From: JAFLBI01 sp964616465
GTDB taxonomy: Bacteria > Bacteroidota > Bacteroidia > Chitinophagales > Chitinophagaceae
Direction of reading: 5' to 3'
NCBI GenBank assembly: GCA_964616465.1
Contig: CAZTTO010000009.1
Location: 80,852 to 144,851 of the forward strand
Length of the DNA stretch: 64,000 bases
The translations under genes were made by a program, and so were the position numbers. The first letter of the stretch is position 1. The number at the start of each line of letters is the position of its first letter. Below, piece after piece: positions 28,112 to 37,238 of this stretch. The notes beneath the pieces were generated by a model. The model ran no database searches and was not told the origin of the DNA. It saw only the letters and a list, made by a program, of their open reading frames with translations.

Positions 28112-29560
28112 TTATAATTTTAATCCTTGTCCTTTATAAAATTCAAGCAACTTTAGTCTAAAAACATAATCAAATTGATTATTCAGCTTTTCTAGCTTAA
28201 CACGTAATAGATTATTCTGATTTGTTATTAGGTCTAATGTATTGCTAAATCCAGCTTCATATCTTTTAACAGCCATTTCATATACCTTTTCTGAAGCTTT
28301 TTCAGATTGAATACTGCTATTATAGCGTTGCAATGCATTAATTGCATTTTGATATGCTTGATAAATATTTTGTTGTAACAATAGGTTAGCCTGTAATATA
28401 TTAGTTTCAGCTTGTTCTACTTGTAATTTAGCTCTTTGCAAATTTAACTTTGCAGAGCCGTTATTGAATATGGGAATTTGCAACTGAAACCCCACATTTT
28501 GTCTGAAGTTTTGCTCTAACTGCCGACCCCATCCTTCCCAGATTTCACCAAAATTTTTTCTACTCTGTTGTACCTGAAAAGTAGGCTGTTGAACGAAATA
28601 AGGCGTACCACCTACATTTACAAATGCAGGTGTGGTAGCAGTTCCGGTAGGAATTACACCCGATACTTTTTTACTTGGAGATGCAAAGTTTGTAGCAAGC
28701 CCCCCAAATGCTGTAATTGTTGGGTAAAATGAACTCTTAGCAACTTTTACACCAAGCTTTTGAGCATCAAGTCTAAGTTCATTCACTTTTTGTGCTGGCT
28801 GATTTGATAAAGCCAATTTATATAAATAAGCAGGATCTAATTCGGCCAATGGCTCAACAGGAATTTGATCAATAGGCGGTGTACTTGGAACAAAGGACAT
28901 TGCCATATCAATATTTAAGAGTGCTTTTAGTTGAATAACGCTTTGCTCGTAATTTGTGGAAGCTGTAACAACATTTGCACTATCTCTGGCCAACTGCGCT
29001 TCAATTTCTGCAGCATTCACTTCGGGTAAGTTACCAGCTGCTACACGCTGACGAGTTAAAGCAAGCTGAGTTTTAGTTTGATTCATTTGAACCTGAGCAA
29101 TTTCAATTTGCTGCTTGCTTGCAAGCACATTTAAGTAAAAGGTTGCAACATTTAAAGCAATATCATTTTCTACTCTTTTGATATCTTCTCTTGCTGCTTT
29201 CTCATTGATTTGTGCCTGAGAAAGCTCATACTTTAATCTTCCCCAGTTAAAAACCTGAATGCCTACGTTTGCTCCTATTCCTTGAAACGTTAACTGCGTG
29301 GTAGTAAACAAGTTGGTTGTAGGATCAATAGATCTACCCCATTGAGTTCCTAAACTGGTATTAGCACTGGCATTTGGCAATTGAGCCCATTTTGCCGCTT
29401 GGGTTTGTACTCCCGCAAGTCTAGCTTGAATATCTGCCTGCTTTACAGAAATATTATTTTGGATAGCATAGCTTACACAACGCTGCAAGTCCCATTTCTC
29501 CTGCCCAAATAGACCGAGTACAGCCAAATTAGTAGTAAATAAGAATAAAAACTTTTTCAT
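28112..29560 (-). CDS. TolC-family outer-membrane efflux protein
   Basis: 482 residues with a signal peptide (to about 19, ending LFGQ). Two outer-membrane efflux repeats follow, rich in Ala, Gln and Asn with long helices (for example QQIEIAQVQMNQTKTQLALT). The tail VKRYEAGFSNTLDLITNQNN is the usual family ending. It forms the outer-membrane exit channel for the adaptor encoded next. Confidence 0.9.
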   Translation of the reverse strand: MKKFLFLFTTNLAVLGLFGQEKWDLQRCVSYAIQNNISVKQADIQARLAGVQTQAAKWAQLPNASANTSLGTQWGRSIDPTTNLFTTTQLTFQGIGANVGIQVFNWGRLKYELSQAQINEKAAREDIKRVENDIALNVATFYLNVLASKQQIEIAQVQMNQTKTQLALTRQRVAAGNLPEVNAAEIEAQLARDSANVVTASTNYEQSVIQLKALLNIDMAMSFVPSTPPIDQIPVEPLAELDPAYLYKLALSNQPAQKVNELRLDAQKLGVKVAKSSFYPTITAFGGLATNFASPSKKVSGVIPTGTATTPAFVNVGGTPYFVQQPTFQVQQSRKNFGEIWEGWGRQLEQNFRQNVGFQLQIPIFNNGSAKLNLQRAKLQVEQAETNILQANLLLQQNIYQAYQNAINALQRYNSSIQSEKASEKVYEMAVKRYEAGFSNTLDLITNQNNLLRVKLEKLNNQFDYVFRLKLLEFYKGQGLKL

Positions 29561-29564
29561 TTAA

Positions 29565-29572
29565 CAAATGTA
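29565..29572 (-). promoter_or_regulatory. Candidate -7 box of the TolC-adaptor operon
   Basis: TACATTTG on the minus strand matches the -7 consensus exactly and ends 4 bp before the ATG at 29560, implying a leaderless or nearly leaderless mRNA. No convincing upstream TTG. Confidence 0.35.
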
Positions 29573-29642
29573 ACCAGACTTTACTGACCCATACATGAAA
29601 ATAGACAGACGGACTAAAATGCCCTTTTTTGTACAAATTGAA

Positions 29643-30818
29643 TTATGAAAGGTCTTGAACGGCTAAAAATGCACTATTTAGATCATTTATTAAATAGGTG
29701 GGGTCTTCCATACCCACATACAAACGAACCATTCTATATTGCTTATTTAAAGGATTAAATTCATGCTTTTCAATTCCTGCACACTTGGGCATTACCAGCG
29801 ATTCATATCCTCCCCAGCTTACCGCCAACAAAAAAGACTTTAAAGAGTTAATGAAGAATTCAATTTTGTCTATTTGATTCAATTTCAATGTAAAACTAAA
29901 TAATCCACCAGCCTCCTTCATTTGAGCTTTTGCTATACTGTATTGAGCAAACGATGGATCTAGAGGGTAGAATACCTCTTCAACTAAAGGATGTTCTTTA
30001 AGGAACTCCATCACTTTCTGTGCCGACTTCGAACTTCTCTCGAGTCTTGTCTCTAATGTCCGTATACCACGTAGTAGTAACCATGCGTTAAATGGCTGAA
30101 TCCCTGATCCAACACACATATACTCACTCCTAAACATGGGTTCAATTAGTGCAGAAGAACCAGCAATAACGCCTGCAACAACATCGCTGTGCCCACTTAT
30201 GTACTTTGTAGCAGACTGAATTGATAAGTCTATTCCAAGTGAGATAGGTTGTTGATAAATAGGTGTACAATAGCTGTTATCACAAATAGTAATAATGCCC
30301 TTTGATTTCGCAAATCTTGCAACCGCTGATAAATCCTGAATTGCAAAATCCCAACTATTTGGTGATTCTAAATATATGAGAGTTGTATTAGGTTTACTCG
30401 CAGCTTCAAAATTTGCAATATCTCTTCCATCCACATAAGTACAAGTAATACCCCATTTTGGAAGTATTTGATCAAATAAATGTCGGGCCCACGAATAAGG
30501 TTCCTTGACTGAAATAATATGATCCCCAGATTTTACTTGAGAAACAACCGACAAAAAAATAGCAGCAGCGCCACTATTTACTACCAATGCATCTTCAGCA
30601 CCATCTAATGCAGCTAGCTTTTTACATAATATATCAACTGTTGGATTCTTACCCCTGCTATATAAAAAAGTACTATACTCATCCTTAAATGCACTTCGAA
30701 TGGATGCTACACTTGAAAATGCAAAATTTGAAGTTTGTATAACAGGTGGAGCAACACTTCTAAAGTAATTGTCCCGGTCTTCGCCAAGTGAAAATAATAT
30801 GTGCGATAAATCATCCAT
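29643..30818 (-). CDS. PLP-dependent trans-sulfuration family enzyme (cystathionine gamma-synthase/lyase or methionine gamma-lyase-like)
   Basis: 391 residues of the Cys/Met metabolism PLP family. The Schiff-base lysine is Lys205 in SATKYISGHSD. LIYLESPNSWDF and ICDNSYCTPIYQQP are the cofactor-site signatures, and the C-terminus reads VRLYVGMED. YSRGKNPT carries the phosphate-gripping region. Family members differ in reaction, and sequence by eye does not separate them. It adjoins an amino-acid permease gene with no gap, which suggests uptake and catabolism of a sulfur amino acid. Confidence 0.82.
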   Translation of the reverse strand: MDDLSHILFSLGEDRDNYFRSVAPPVIQTSNFAFSSVASIRSAFKDEYSTFLYSRGKNPTVDILCKKLAALDGAEDALVVNSGAAAIFLSVVSQVKSGDHIISVKEPYSWARHLFDQILPKWGITCTYVDGRDIANFEAASKPNTTLIYLESPNSWDFAIQDLSAVARFAKSKGIITICDNSYCTPIYQQPISLGIDLSIQSATKYISGHSDVVAGVIAGSSALIEPMFRSEYMCVGSGIQPFNAWLLLRGIRTLETRLERSSKSAQKVMEFLKEHPLVEEVFYPLDPSFAQYSIAKAQMKEAGGLFSFTLKLNQIDKIEFFINSLKSFLLAVSWGGYESLVMPKCAGIEKHEFNPLNKQYRMVRLYVGMEDPTYLINDLNSAFLAVQDLS

Positions 30819-32144
30819 CTATGCAGTCTTAAATTTTTTAGAGATAAAGAAAATGACCATAAAAACCCCCAATACTATTAATCCAGTAAGCGCCGTACTC
30901 AAATCTTGCAATGCAATACTTATTCCTACAAAAGCATAGTTAGCAATAAAAAATAATGGTATCCAAGGATACAGTTTCATCTTAAAAATACCAGTTCCAT
31001 CAAGGTGTTTTGTTTCTCTTCGCAATTTAAAAATTGCTGCACTACTTGCAATCATTCCAAAACAATCTAAAAAGATGGTGAAATTGAGAATTTTTTCAAA
31101 GGTTTGAGCAAAAAATAAAATTACAATACAAACAGCAGCAAATACCGTTAATGAAACAACTAGCACTTGATTTTTAGGGTCTGACTTAGAGAAAATTTTC
31201 GGGAGCGCCCCCTCTTCACTCATAGCATACATCACACGTGGATTAGAAAGTAGCAACGCATTGACGTATGCTAACACACCAAAAAATAAGAAAAAAGAAA
31301 AGATGTCAGCAGCTTGCGTACCCATGATTCTTTCAATAACCACATATGCAATTTCACGCTCACCTTTCATTTGCTCAAAACCAACTACATAGTAGTAGCT
31401 AAGATTTGCTAATAAATAGAGCGTAATAATTATTCCTATTCCAATGAAAATTCCTTTTGGAATATTTTTTTGAGGTTGGTCTACTTCTTTTCCGAAATTG
31501 ATGGTTTGTTGATACCCACCGTATGTAAATGACACTGCAATTAAACTCAATCCTAAACTCTGAATCCAACTTATTTGAGGACCTGCGCTATCAACAATGG
31601 CTTCAACAGGAACGGCATGTTTCTCTGGAAAGAATAATGCACCAATAATAATAACCACCATTGCAATTTTAATGAGCATAAGTACATTCTGGGTGGCAGA
31701 GCTCATTTTCAAACCTTTTAAGTTGATGAAATAAAAAACTCCAATTGCAATACAACTAATGAGTGCTTTATGAATATCTGTCCAAGCATATTCTGGAAAA
31801 AGCTTAGTGATATATCCTGCTCCAATTAAAGCAACTCCACTTAATGAAGCCGCGTTACTGATAAGTATGATACAATTAATTGCAAACGCTATACTCGGAT
31901 GGTAAGCATAACTAAATACTTTATAATAACCTCCAGTAACTGGATACCTACTTCCAATTTCAGCATAAGTCAAAGCACCACATAATGCAACCAAACCGCC
32001 AATAACCCATGCACTAAAATAAACTGTTGGATCAACCGCATCTTTTGCACTGGTTGCAGCTGTTCTAAAAATTCCCATCCCAATCACAAGCCCAACCACA
32101 ATCATTATAAATGAAAACAATCCTAACTTCTGCTGCTGTTGCAT
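30819..32144 (-). CDS. Amino-acid permease (APC family)
   Basis: About 441 residues from the Met at 32144 (MQQQQKLGLFSF). The ORF opens upstream at 32177, but the first conserved helix begins directly after the inner Met. Twelve hydrophobic helices are expected. The start of helix 1 has the substrate-binding GMGIF motif typical of APC transporters. The gene ends one base before the PLP enzyme start, so the two are cotranscribed, the permease first. The substrate is unknown, a sulfur-containing or neutral amino acid being plausible from context. Confidence 0.85.
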   Translation of the reverse strand: MQQQQKLGLFSFIMIVVGLVIGMGIFRTAATSAKDAVDPTVYFSAWVIGGLVALCGALTYAEIGSRYPVTGGYYKVFSYAYHPSIAFAINCIILISNAASLSGVALIGAGYITKLFPEYAWTDIHKALISCIAIGVFYFINLKGLKMSSATQNVLMLIKIAMVVIIIGALFFPEKHAVPVEAIVDSAGPQISWIQSLGLSLIAVSFTYGGYQQTINFGKEVDQPQKNIPKGIFIGIGIIITLYLLANLSYYYVVGFEQMKGEREIAYVVIERIMGTQAADIFSFFLFFGVLAYVNALLLSNPRVMYAMSEEGALPKIFSKSDPKNQVLVVSLTVFAAVCIVILFFAQTFEKILNFTIFLDCFGMIASSAAIFKLRRETKHLDGTGIFKMKLYPWIPLFFIANYAFVGISIALQDLSTALTGLIVLGVFMVIFFISKKFKTA

Positions 32145-32203
32145 GATAATGTTTCTATTTGGTCGGGAAATTAACAATTGTTAAAGAAGTGTGAGAAAGA
32201 AAA

Positions 32204-32235
32204 TTTGGAAAGCGCAATACACTAGTCCATTTTTG
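32204..32235 (+). promoter_or_regulatory. Predicted promoter of the cobalamin riboswitch transcript
   Basis: TTTG (32204-32207), a 20 bp spacer and CATTTTTG (32228-32235), seven of eight matches to TAnnTTTG. Transcription would begin near 32241, at the 5' edge of the riboswitch, which supports the call. Confidence 0.5.
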
Positions 32236-32239
32236 TACT

Positions 32240-32440
32240 GCATTTGGTTTCAGACTAGACAAGATTTAGTGTGAATTAAAAGGGAAACAGGTGTAATTCC
32301 TGTGCTATCCCCGTAGCTGTAAATTGTTGCCTCAAGCAATTTTATAACAAAAAACCACTGTTCAACAGAAGAATGGGAAGGTGTTATGAAAGACAATAAG
32401 CCAGAAGACCTGCCAACTGCATATTCATTCACGGCTTTCG
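32240..32440 (+). ncRNA. Cobalamin (B12) riboswitch
   Basis: The conserved core is visible in order: a GGTTTCAGAC start, AAAAGGGAA (32278-32286), GTGTAATTCCTGTGCTATCC, CCCGTAGCTGTAA, and the B12 box AGCCAGAAGACCTGCC (32399-32414). These are the hallmarks of the class I/adenosylcobalamin element. It lies upstream of a BtuB-like receptor and cobalamin salvage genes, as expected for repression by cobalamin. The exact 3' limit is estimated. Confidence 0.93.
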
Positions 32441-32509
32441 GGTGAAAGGCATGGGATGTTACCTGTCGCTGCAGAGACAAGCTACGTCCGTTCTTTTTAT
32501 GATTCGAAA

Positions 32510-32544
32510 GCTCATTGTTCATCAAAAAAAACTAAACAATGAGC
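32510..32544 (+). promoter_or_regulatory. Start-codon-sequestering hairpin downstream of the B12 riboswitch
   Basis: GCTCATTGTT (32510-32519) and AACAATGAGC (32535-32544) pair perfectly over ten bases with a 15-base A-rich loop. The 3' arm contains the btuB ATG (32539-32541), so folding would block initiation. This looks like the expression platform of a translational riboswitch. Confidence 0.7.
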
Positions 32545-34476
32545 AAAAAAACAATGCTCGCTTTGGGTATAGTTCTACTTCAGACTACCCAAGCACAAAA
32601 AACTGACACAACCACTACACAATTTCTTAAAGATGTGGTTGTCACTGCTAACAAATTTTCTCAGAAACAAAACACAACTGGAAAAGTAATTTCTGTTATT
32701 GATCAATCCACCATTGAGAAAAGTGGAGGAAGAACACTTGCTCAACTGCTCAATGACCAGGCAGGTATTACAATCAACGGGGCACTCAATAATGCTGGAA
32801 CCAACCAAACCATTTTTATGAGAGGAGCTTCCGCGGGAAGAACACTGATTCTTATTGATGGTATTCCTGCTTACGATCCTTCATTAATTAACAATGAGTT
32901 TGATTTAAATCTTTTATCTCTTTCTGATATCGAAAGAATTGAAGTCTGTAGAGGTGCGCAAAGTACTTTATATGGAAGTGATGCTGCTGGTGGTGTAATT
33001 AATATAATTACAACCCCTCAGGCAAAAGGAAAATTACTGCAAATGAAGACCACACTTACTGGTGGCAATCTAGGAACCTTTAGAGGTAGTACACAATTGT
33101 TTGGCAACAATGATAAATGGAGCTATGTAGTAAAATATTCTAGAAACCAAACAAATGGATTTTCTGCTGCCTTTGATAGTACTTCTAAAAACGATTTTGA
33201 AAGAGACGGCTTTATTGGCAATGTTTTTAGCGGTTCTGCTACTTATCGTTTTTCAAATGCATTTAGTATTAGAACTTTCGCTCAACACAATGAGTATAGA
33301 ACAGATATAGATGCAGGTGTTTTTTCTGATGAAAGAGATTTCACTCTAAAAAGTAAAAACAGACTAGCAGGATTTTCTTTGAACTATCAATTAGATAAAA
33401 CTCAGCTCACATTCAACTACCAATACAATGATATCAAAAGAAACTTTCTAAACGATAGTTTGCATAGACCCGGTTTTACAAGATTTAGTACTGACGATTA
33501 TGACGGCATTGCTCGCTTTGTAGAATTATATGGAAGCTTTCAACTAGCAAAAGGAGTTCGTCTATTACAAGGTGCCGACTTCCGACATAGCAGTATGAAT
33601 AGCCGCTTCTTTTCTGTAAGTTCTTTTGGCCCTTTTTCAAGCCAATTCAAGGACACATCGTTAAGTCAGGCTTCAGCTTATGCATCAATTTTTTTAAATG
33701 ACGCAAAAGAGAACTTATTTTTAGAATTAGGAGGAAGATTGAATGTACATAGCAGATATGGCGATAATACAACATTCACTATTAATCCTTCTGCAAGATT
33801 ATCAGATAAGTGGAGGGTTTTTGGAAGTATAGCAAGTGCATTCAAAGCGCCTTCACTTTTTCAACTGTATTCTTCAAACGGTAATAGAAACTTGTTACCC
33901 GAGACTTCTGTAACCTATGAGGTTGGAACACAATACTCATCAAAAAACTTTAATCAAAGATTTGTTTATTTCAACAGAAGAGTTGAAAATGGAATTGACT
34001 TCAACTTTATTACTTTCAGATATTTCAACTTCTTAGAACAAACTGTTCAAGGGCTAGAATGGGAAGGTAAATGGCAGCCTACTAAAGGGCTTCAAATTGA
34101 GGGTAACTATACTTATTTACATGCTAGAGAAACAACACAGAGCAGAACTACGTTTAAAGACACAACCTATAGCCACGTATTGAGACGACCAGCCCATCAT
34201 GTAAACCTTCAGATTTCTTATACAAAAGACGAACGTTGGCATGCTTCTCTAAATGCTAAATATGTAAGTAGTCGCTTTGATGTTGGCGGCTTTAGAAGGG
34301 ATGATGTACAATTAGATGGTTACTTTTTATTAAATGCATATGGAGAGTATGTATTCAATCCTAAGTTAAAATGGTTCGCAGACATACAAAATTTACTTCA
34401 AACAGAGTTTTTTGACATCAGAGGGTTTAACAGTCAACCAAGACTTATACAGACAGGAATAAGAATTCAGCTATAA
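32539..34476 (+). CDS. btuB: TonB-dependent outer-membrane receptor, BtuB-like
   Basis: 645 residues. The signal peptide ends near TTQAQ (20). The plug domain has VVVTANKFSQ and GANNAG-type family features with GVINIITT closing the plug at about 155. A 22-strand barrel follows, with the C-terminal aromatic residue pattern (RLIQTGIRIQL). There is no N-terminal carboxypeptidase-like domain, and no SusD partner gene is present, so it is not a glycan system. The B12 riboswitch upstream and cob genes downstream identify cobalamin or a corrinoid as the likely substrate. Confidence 0.88.
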   Translation: MSKKTMLALGIVLLQTTQAQKTDTTTTQFLKDVVVTANKFSQKQNTTGKVISVIDQSTIEKSGGRTLAQLLNDQAGITINGALNNAGTNQTIFMRGASAGRTLILIDGIPAYDPSLINNEFDLNLLSLSDIERIEVCRGAQSTLYGSDAAGGVINIITTPQAKGKLLQMKTTLTGGNLGTFRGSTQLFGNNDKWSYVVKYSRNQTNGFSAAFDSTSKNDFERDGFIGNVFSGSATYRFSNAFSIRTFAQHNEYRTDIDAGVFSDERDFTLKSKNRLAGFSLNYQLDKTQLTFNYQYNDIKRNFLNDSLHRPGFTRFSTDDYDGIARFVELYGSFQLAKGVRLLQGADFRHSSMNSRFFSVSSFGPFSSQFKDTSLSQASAYASIFLNDAKENLFLELGGRLNVHSRYGDNTTFTINPSARLSDKWRVFGSIASAFKAPSLFQLYSSNGNRNLLPETSVTYEVGTQYSSKNFNQRFVYFNRRVENGIDFNFITFRYFNFLEQTVQGLEWEGKWQPTKGLQIEGNYTYLHARETTQSRTTFKDTTYSHVLRRPAHHVNLQISYTKDERWHASLNAKYVSSRFDVGGFRRDDVQLDGYFLLNAYGEYVFNPKLKWFADIQNLLQTEFFDIRGFNSQPRLIQTGIRIQL

Positions 34477-34486
34477 TTTTTCAACC

Positions 34487-34515
34487 GCAACTACTTAATG
34501 AACTTAAGTAGTTGC
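34487..34515 (+). terminator. Perfect 12-pair hairpin between btuB and cobT
   Basis: GCAACTACTTAA and TTAAGTAGTTGC flank a TGAAC loop; a weak T-rich tail (ATTATTTT) follows. It lies 11 bp after the btuB stop and 13 bp before the cobT ATG. It may end or attenuate the transcript, or stabilise the upstream mRNA. Confidence 0.55.
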
Positions 34516-34528
34516 ATTATTTTCATCT

Positions 34529-35536
34529 ATGCAGCAGTTACATGAAGCCTTAATTGAAAAAGTAAATCAAAAAACAAAACCCATTGGCTCATTAGGTAAA
34601 TTGGAAGAACTTGCCATACAAATTGGATTGGTTCAGCAAACTCTTTCTCCTACAATTATAAATCCTACAATTGTTGTATTTGCTGGGGATCATGGAATAG
34701 CTTCTACTGGCTTAGTTAATCCATTTCCTCAAGAAGTTACAGCACAAATGGTTTACAATTTCGTAAATGGTGGGGCTGCAATTAATGTATTTGCAAAACT
34801 TCATGCTGTAGACTTATCAATTGTTAACGCAGGTGTTGCCGCAGAATTTCCTGGTGACTTACCTATTATTCACGCTTCTATTGCAAAAGGAACAAAAAAC
34901 TATTTGACAGATTTTGCTATGAGCGAAACACAAGCCAATCAAGCAATTGAAACAGGTAAATCAATTGTTCAAGATATTTATAAATCGGGATGTAATACAA
35001 TTGGCTTTGGTGAGATGGGTATTGGAAATAGTTCTTCGGCTGCACTCATTATGTCAAATTTGTTACAAATCCCTTTAGAAAAATGTGTGGGGGCAGGAAC
35101 TGGTGCAAACATTGAGCAAAAATTAAATACGCTAAAACAGGTTTCTAATTTTCATGAACTAGAAATAAACAAATATACTCCTGTAGATTTATTGCAGCGA
35201 GTTGGTGGATTTGAAATAGCTATGATGATGGGAGCGTTTTTAGAAGCCTATTCGAATGACATGCTCATTTTAGTGGATGGTTTTATAGCAACAGCTGCAT
35301 TTTTATTAGCGTACAAAACAAACAGCCAAATAGTTAGTAATGCAGTTTTTGCTCATTGTAGTCATGAAAAGGGACATACAACCATGCTTAACTACTTACA
35401 TGTGAAACCTATCCTTCAGTTAGACATGAGATTGGGTGAAGGAACAGGAGCTGCTTTGGCAATTCCCATAATTAAATCGGCCTGTGCTATGATCAATGAA
35501 ATAGCTAGCTTTGAGACTGCTGGTATCTCTTCTTAA
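34529..35536 (+). CDS. cobT: Nicotinate-nucleotide--dimethylbenzimidazole phosphoribosyltransferase
   Basis: 335 residues. The N-terminal TKPIGSLGKLEELA and FAGDHGIASTGLVNPFPQEVT are diagnostic. GFGEMGIGNSSSAA lies mid-protein and the C-terminal DMRLGEGTGAALA contains the catalytic glutamate. The enzyme makes alpha-ribazole phosphate, the lower ligand of cobalamin. It is the first gene of the cobT-(thiamine-binding-like)-cobS-cobC run, and lies 52 bp after btuB. Confidence 0.96.
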   Translation: MQQLHEALIEKVNQKTKPIGSLGKLEELAIQIGLVQQTLSPTIINPTIVVFAGDHGIASTGLVNPFPQEVTAQMVYNFVNGGAAINVFAKLHAVDLSIVNAGVAAEFPGDLPIIHASIAKGTKNYLTDFAMSETQANQAIETGKSIVQDIYKSGCNTIGFGEMGIGNSSSAALIMSNLLQIPLEKCVGAGTGANIEQKLNTLKQVSNFHELEINKYTPVDLLQRVGGFEIAMMMGAFLEAYSNDMLILVDGFIATAAFLLAYKTNSQIVSNAVFAHCSHEKGHTTMLNYLHVKPILQLDMRLGEGTGAALAIPIIKSACAMINEIASFETAGISS

Positions 35537-35545
35537 AATTATTAT

Positions 35546-35827
35546 ATGGGAACAATTATTCATGCTGGGTTGCAATTAATTCCTTTACAAACTGTTGATC
35601 CAGAATATTCTTTAGTAAATAAAGCCATTGATGTAATTAAAGCAAGTGGATTAAGTTTTAAAGTAACGCCTTTTGAAACAGTTGTAGCTGGTAGTTTTGA
35701 ACAAATACAATCATTACTGTCTTCACTTGAACAATTAACAAAACAACAAAGCATTATTGAATGGATTATACAAGTAAGACTACATGGCAAGCTTAACACA
35801 GATTTATCATTAAGTCTAGAAGTATAA
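35546..35827 (+). CDS. Small thiamine-binding-like protein (MTH1187/YkoF type)
   Basis: 93 residues. The pattern AGLQLIPLQTV ... AIDVIKASGLSFKVTPFETVVAGSFEQI resembles the ferredoxin-like fold of the MTH1187/YkoF family, which binds thiamine or related ligands. The gene starts 9 bp after cobT and ends on the cobS start base (TAATG), so it is inside the cobalamin operon. A role there is not established. It might bind a lower-ligand precursor or be a thiamine-linked passenger. The family call is by eye. Confidence 0.6.
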   Translation: MGTIIHAGLQLIPLQTVDPEYSLVNKAIDVIKASGLSFKVTPFETVVAGSFEQIQSLLSSLEQLTKQQSIIEWIIQVRLHGKLNTDLSLSLEV

Positions 35828-36615
35828 TGCGACATCAGATACATTTATTTTTTACTGCTTTGATGTTTTTTACTAGGATACCTATTCCTAAAATTCCTTA
35901 TCACCCTGATATGTTGCAAGAAAGTGCCCGCTATTTTACATGGGTAGGCATTTTGGTTGGAAGTATCGCCGGATTGACATTCTATTTATCAAGCTTACTT
36001 TTTTCAATTGAACTGAGTATACTAATTTCTATGCTTAGTTCTATTTGGGTAACTGGTGCATTTCATGAAGACGGCCTCGCCGACTGTTTTGATGCTTTTG
36101 GTGGCGGATGGAAAAAAGAGCAAATCCTCACCATCATGAAGGATAGTAGATTAGGCACCTATGGTGTAATTGGACTTATAGCTAGCTTGTCATTAAAATT
36201 TTTACTACTCAGAGAACTAGTGCATATTCTTTCCTTATACTTACTTCCTCTTACCCTTATCACGGCACATAGCATTTCCAGAGGAATGGCCATTGTTATG
36301 ATGCAAACACTGCCCTATGTACAAGATATAGATAGCAGTAAAAGCAAACCTTTGGCAAACAGACAGCTCACTCTATTAGAATTAATAATTGCGAGCATAG
36401 GCATTATACTACCATTATCGGTATTGATACTAAAATCAAATCAACAATTCGAGCTCACTTTAGTAGTTATACCAGTTTTTATTGGTGCTCTATTATTAGG
36501 AAAGTATTGGAAAAAATGGATTGGCGGCTATACTGGTGATTGCCTTGGGGCAACACAACAAATAACTGAACTAATTTTTTACTTCACCGTTTTATTGATA
36601 TGGAAATTCATTTAA
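35827..36615 (+). CDS. cobS: Adenosylcobinamide-GDP ribazoletransferase (cobalamin synthase)
   Basis: 262 residues with several membrane helices. FTRIPIPK at about 15-22 and the metal-binding FHEDGLADCFDAFGGG (about 79-94) are family signatures. GDCLGATQQITEL near the C-terminus is the second conserved segment. It joins adenosylcobinamide-GDP to alpha-ribazole (phosphate) at the membrane, the last assembly step. It overlaps the start of cobC by 16 bp. Confidence 0.95.
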   Translation: MRHQIHLFFTALMFFTRIPIPKIPYHPDMLQESARYFTWVGILVGSIAGLTFYLSSLLFSIELSILISMLSSIWVTGAFHEDGLADCFDAFGGGWKKEQILTIMKDSRLGTYGVIGLIASLSLKFLLLRELVHILSLYLLPLTLITAHSISRGMAIVMMQTLPYVQDIDSSKSKPLANRQLTLLELIIASIGIILPLSVLILKSNQQFELTLVVIPVFIGALLLGKYWKKWIGGYTGDCLGATQQITELIFYFTVLLIWKFI

Positions 36616-37202
36616 TCAGGCATACAACCCCTCTGGTAGAAAAAGGGATTTGCTATGGACAAACCGACTTAGATGTAACTAATAGCTTCCATGAAGAAGC
36701 CCAAAATATTTTTCAGCAAATTGGGCATTTCAACTACCATAGCATTATTTCATCACCTCTACAAAGATGCGCCAAGCTGGCTAAGCAGTTGTTTCCAGAA
36801 AAAAATATAATATTCGAAAAATCAATCATGGAAATTAATTGTGGTAGTTGGGAAATGCAGCATTGGGATGAAATTCCAAAGTCTGAATTAGACCCTTGGA
36901 TGACCGATTTTGTAAACACACGCATTCCAAATGGTGAAAGCTATGTAGACATTTATGATCGTGTAACCCAATACTTTCAATCATTGCAGCCTTTGCCTCA
37001 ACCAATTGCATTGGTTACACATGGTGGCGTAATAAGAAGTATTTTGTCACATATTACTGAAACACCATTAGAAAAATCTTTTGAAGCATTCACTATACGT
37101 TATGGTTGTGTTGTGCAACTTACATTAGAAGATAACAAATGGAATTACAACACCTTGCATAATCCTCAATTCGAAAAAGAGCAACATCACCCTTCTAAAT
37201 AA
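36600..37202 (+). CDS. cobC: Histidine phosphatase, probable alpha-ribazole phosphatase
   Basis: 200 residues of the phosphoglycerate-mutase-like superfamily. The catalytic LIRHTTP (Arg7, His8), SSPLQRCAKLA, INCGSWE with its acidic residue and VTHGGVIRSIL with the second His are all present. Its place after cobS fits removal of phosphate from alpha-ribazole phosphate. The superfamily is broad, so the symbol rests mostly on context. Confidence 0.82.
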   Translation: MEIHLIRHTTPLVEKGICYGQTDLDVTNSFHEEAQNIFQQIGHFNYHSIISSPLQRCAKLAKQLFPEKNIIFEKSIMEINCGSWEMQHWDEIPKSELDPWMTDFVNTRIPNGESYVDIYDRVTQYFQSLQPLPQPIALVTHGGVIRSILSHITETPLEKSFEAFTIRYGCVVQLTLEDNKWNYNTLHNPQFEKEQHHPSK

Positions 37203-37238
37203 TTTTATTGGTCAGCTTGCTTGTAATATCTTTATGAT

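Noticed and set aside
32250..32525. Minus-strand open frame of 91 codons across the B12 riboswitch
   Set aside because: It lies antisense to a conserved RNA element and has no protein-like features.
35546..35827. CobU as the product of the small gene between cobT and cobS
   Set aside because: At 93 residues it is too short and has no P-loop.
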